Positions 14,941-15,375 of a stretch of 15,375 nt of DNA are shown here, piece by piece. Origin of the DNA: JAUVYV01 sp964585535 (GTDB taxonomy: Bacteria; Planctomycetota; Phycisphaerae; Sedimentisphaerales; Anaerobacaceae); contig CAZPDW010000041.1 of assembly GCA_964585535.1 (NCBI GenBank), positions 1 through 15,375 on the forward strand. The letters are read 5' to 3'. The notes beneath the pieces were generated by a model. It did not search any database. It was not told where the DNA came from and saw nothing but the letters and a program-made list of their open reading frames with translations. The position numbers and the translations under genes were made by a program. How positions within the stretch are numbered: the stretch's first letter is position 1; the number at the start of each line of letters is the position of its first letter.

Positions 14941-15375
14941 TCAAAAGGTCAGGTACCCGCCCGCCTTTTTCAACAACACCCCGGGCCTGCCTATATCCTC
15001 GATGCCGCCGAGGCGTACCTGCCTGCGTCTCTGCAATATGCGGCTGACCGTTACGGGCCCCAGTCCCGGGACCCGCAACAGCTCCAGCTTCGACGCCCGG
15101 TTCACGTCAACCGGGAACCGCTCGGGATGTCTCTTCGCCCACGCCTGCTTCGGGTCAATCGACAGCGACAGGTCCCCGCCTTGTTCGAAAACAATATCCG
15201 ACTCGGTAAACTTGTATTTGCGCAAGAGGAAATCAACCTGATAGAGCCGATGTTCCCGCATAAACATATCACCGGCCCGTTCGGCTGCGATTGACTCGTC
15301 CCCAAGCTTCTGTTGATATGCGCTGAAATAGACCCTGTGCATCCTCAGCCGGTCGTACAGCCCCCACATGTATTT
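14941..15375 (-). CDS. C-terminal part of a radical SAM protein of the DNA modification/repair type (partial)
   Basis: The frame is open to the right edge (KYMWGLYDRLRMHRVYFSAYQ begins at the boundary), so the start and the radical SAM CxxxCxxC centre lie outside the window. What remains matches by memory the C-terminus of the family annotated as putative DNA modification/repair radical SAM protein (linked elsewhere to a uracil-DNA-glycosylase-like gene): VYFSAYQ, a helical REHRLYQVDFLLRKYKF block, LSIDPKQAWAKRHPERFPVDVNRAS, and a helix-hairpin-helix LLRVPGLGPVTVSRILQRRR, followed by the RLGGIEDIGRPGVLLKKAGGYL tail split here into its usual pieces. The helix-hairpin-helix implies DNA binding. 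The gene partner usually linked to it is not visible in the window. A palindrome AGCAATTGCT overlaps the stop. Confidence 0.75.
   Translation of the reverse strand, partial: KYMWGLYDRLRMHRVYFSAYQQKLGDESIAAERAGDMFMREHRLYQVDFLLRKYKFTESDIVFEQGGDLSLSIDPKQAWAKRHPERFPVDVNRASKLELLRVPGLGPVTVSRILQRRRQVRLGGIEDIGRPGVLLKKAGGYLTF

Noticed and set aside
14527..15294. Plus-strand frame of 255 codons
   Set aside because: It is antisense to the radical SAM C-terminus and membrane-protein gene; no recognisable domains.

Overview
The window looks like a chromosomal segment of a planctomycete, most probably of the class Phycisphaerae. The signs are secreted proteins ending in short dockerin-like repeats of the form D-x-N-x-D-x-x-V-D-x-x-D...W-L, two Tat-exported sulfatases, a LamG-bearing glycoside-hydrolase-like protein, and clear sigma-70-type promoters of the form TTGACA-17-TAnnnT. 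The lineage call is an inference from protein style; no rRNA or other marker gene is present.

Bases 1-2700, plus strand: a compact, visibly AT-rich cluster. It holds the 3' end of an unidentified gene, then a DUF84/YjjX-type inosine/xanthosine triphosphatase, a UPF0282-like metallo-beta-lactamase-fold protein, a second MBL-fold hydrolase of the COG1237 type, and a small PPOX-fold flavin-binding protein. These families are common in archaea, and base composition differs from the rest of the window, so acquisition by transfer is plausible. Bases 2701-2916 hold an inverted repeat and a run of AGTTTCG-like short tandem repeats.

Bases 2917-9680, minus strand: an exported protein of about 815 residues with 14 tandem ~46-residue units (possibly two seven-bladed propellers) and four dockerin-like motifs; a 440-base gene-free stretch with its promoter; two adjacent, related Tat-type sulfatases in one transcription unit with a good promoter; and an isochorismatase-fold protein that lacks the catalytic Cys and Lys.

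Bases 9681-10008 form a gene-free divergent region with several stacked inverted repeats and a promoter for trmB (tRNA m7G46 methyltransferase, plus strand). A bidirectional terminator separates trmB from the next minus-strand gene.

Bases 10708-15375, minus strand: a large secreted protein with a clan GH-A-like catalytic region, a LamG domain and a split dockerin-like module, driven by a near-consensus promoter that overlaps inverted repeats. Upstream lie a zinc-ribbon Nudix hydrolase, an unidentified single-span membrane protein, and the C-terminal part of a radical SAM protein of the DNA modification/repair type, which runs off the window.

Taken together, the minus-strand secreted genes (sulfatases, GH-A-like/LamG protein, repeat/dockerin protein) fit degradation of sulfated polysaccharide outside the cytoplasm. 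The rest is housekeeping (trmB, Nudix, YjjX) or unassigned. No CRISPR array, tRNA, rRNA, transposase or integrase was seen.
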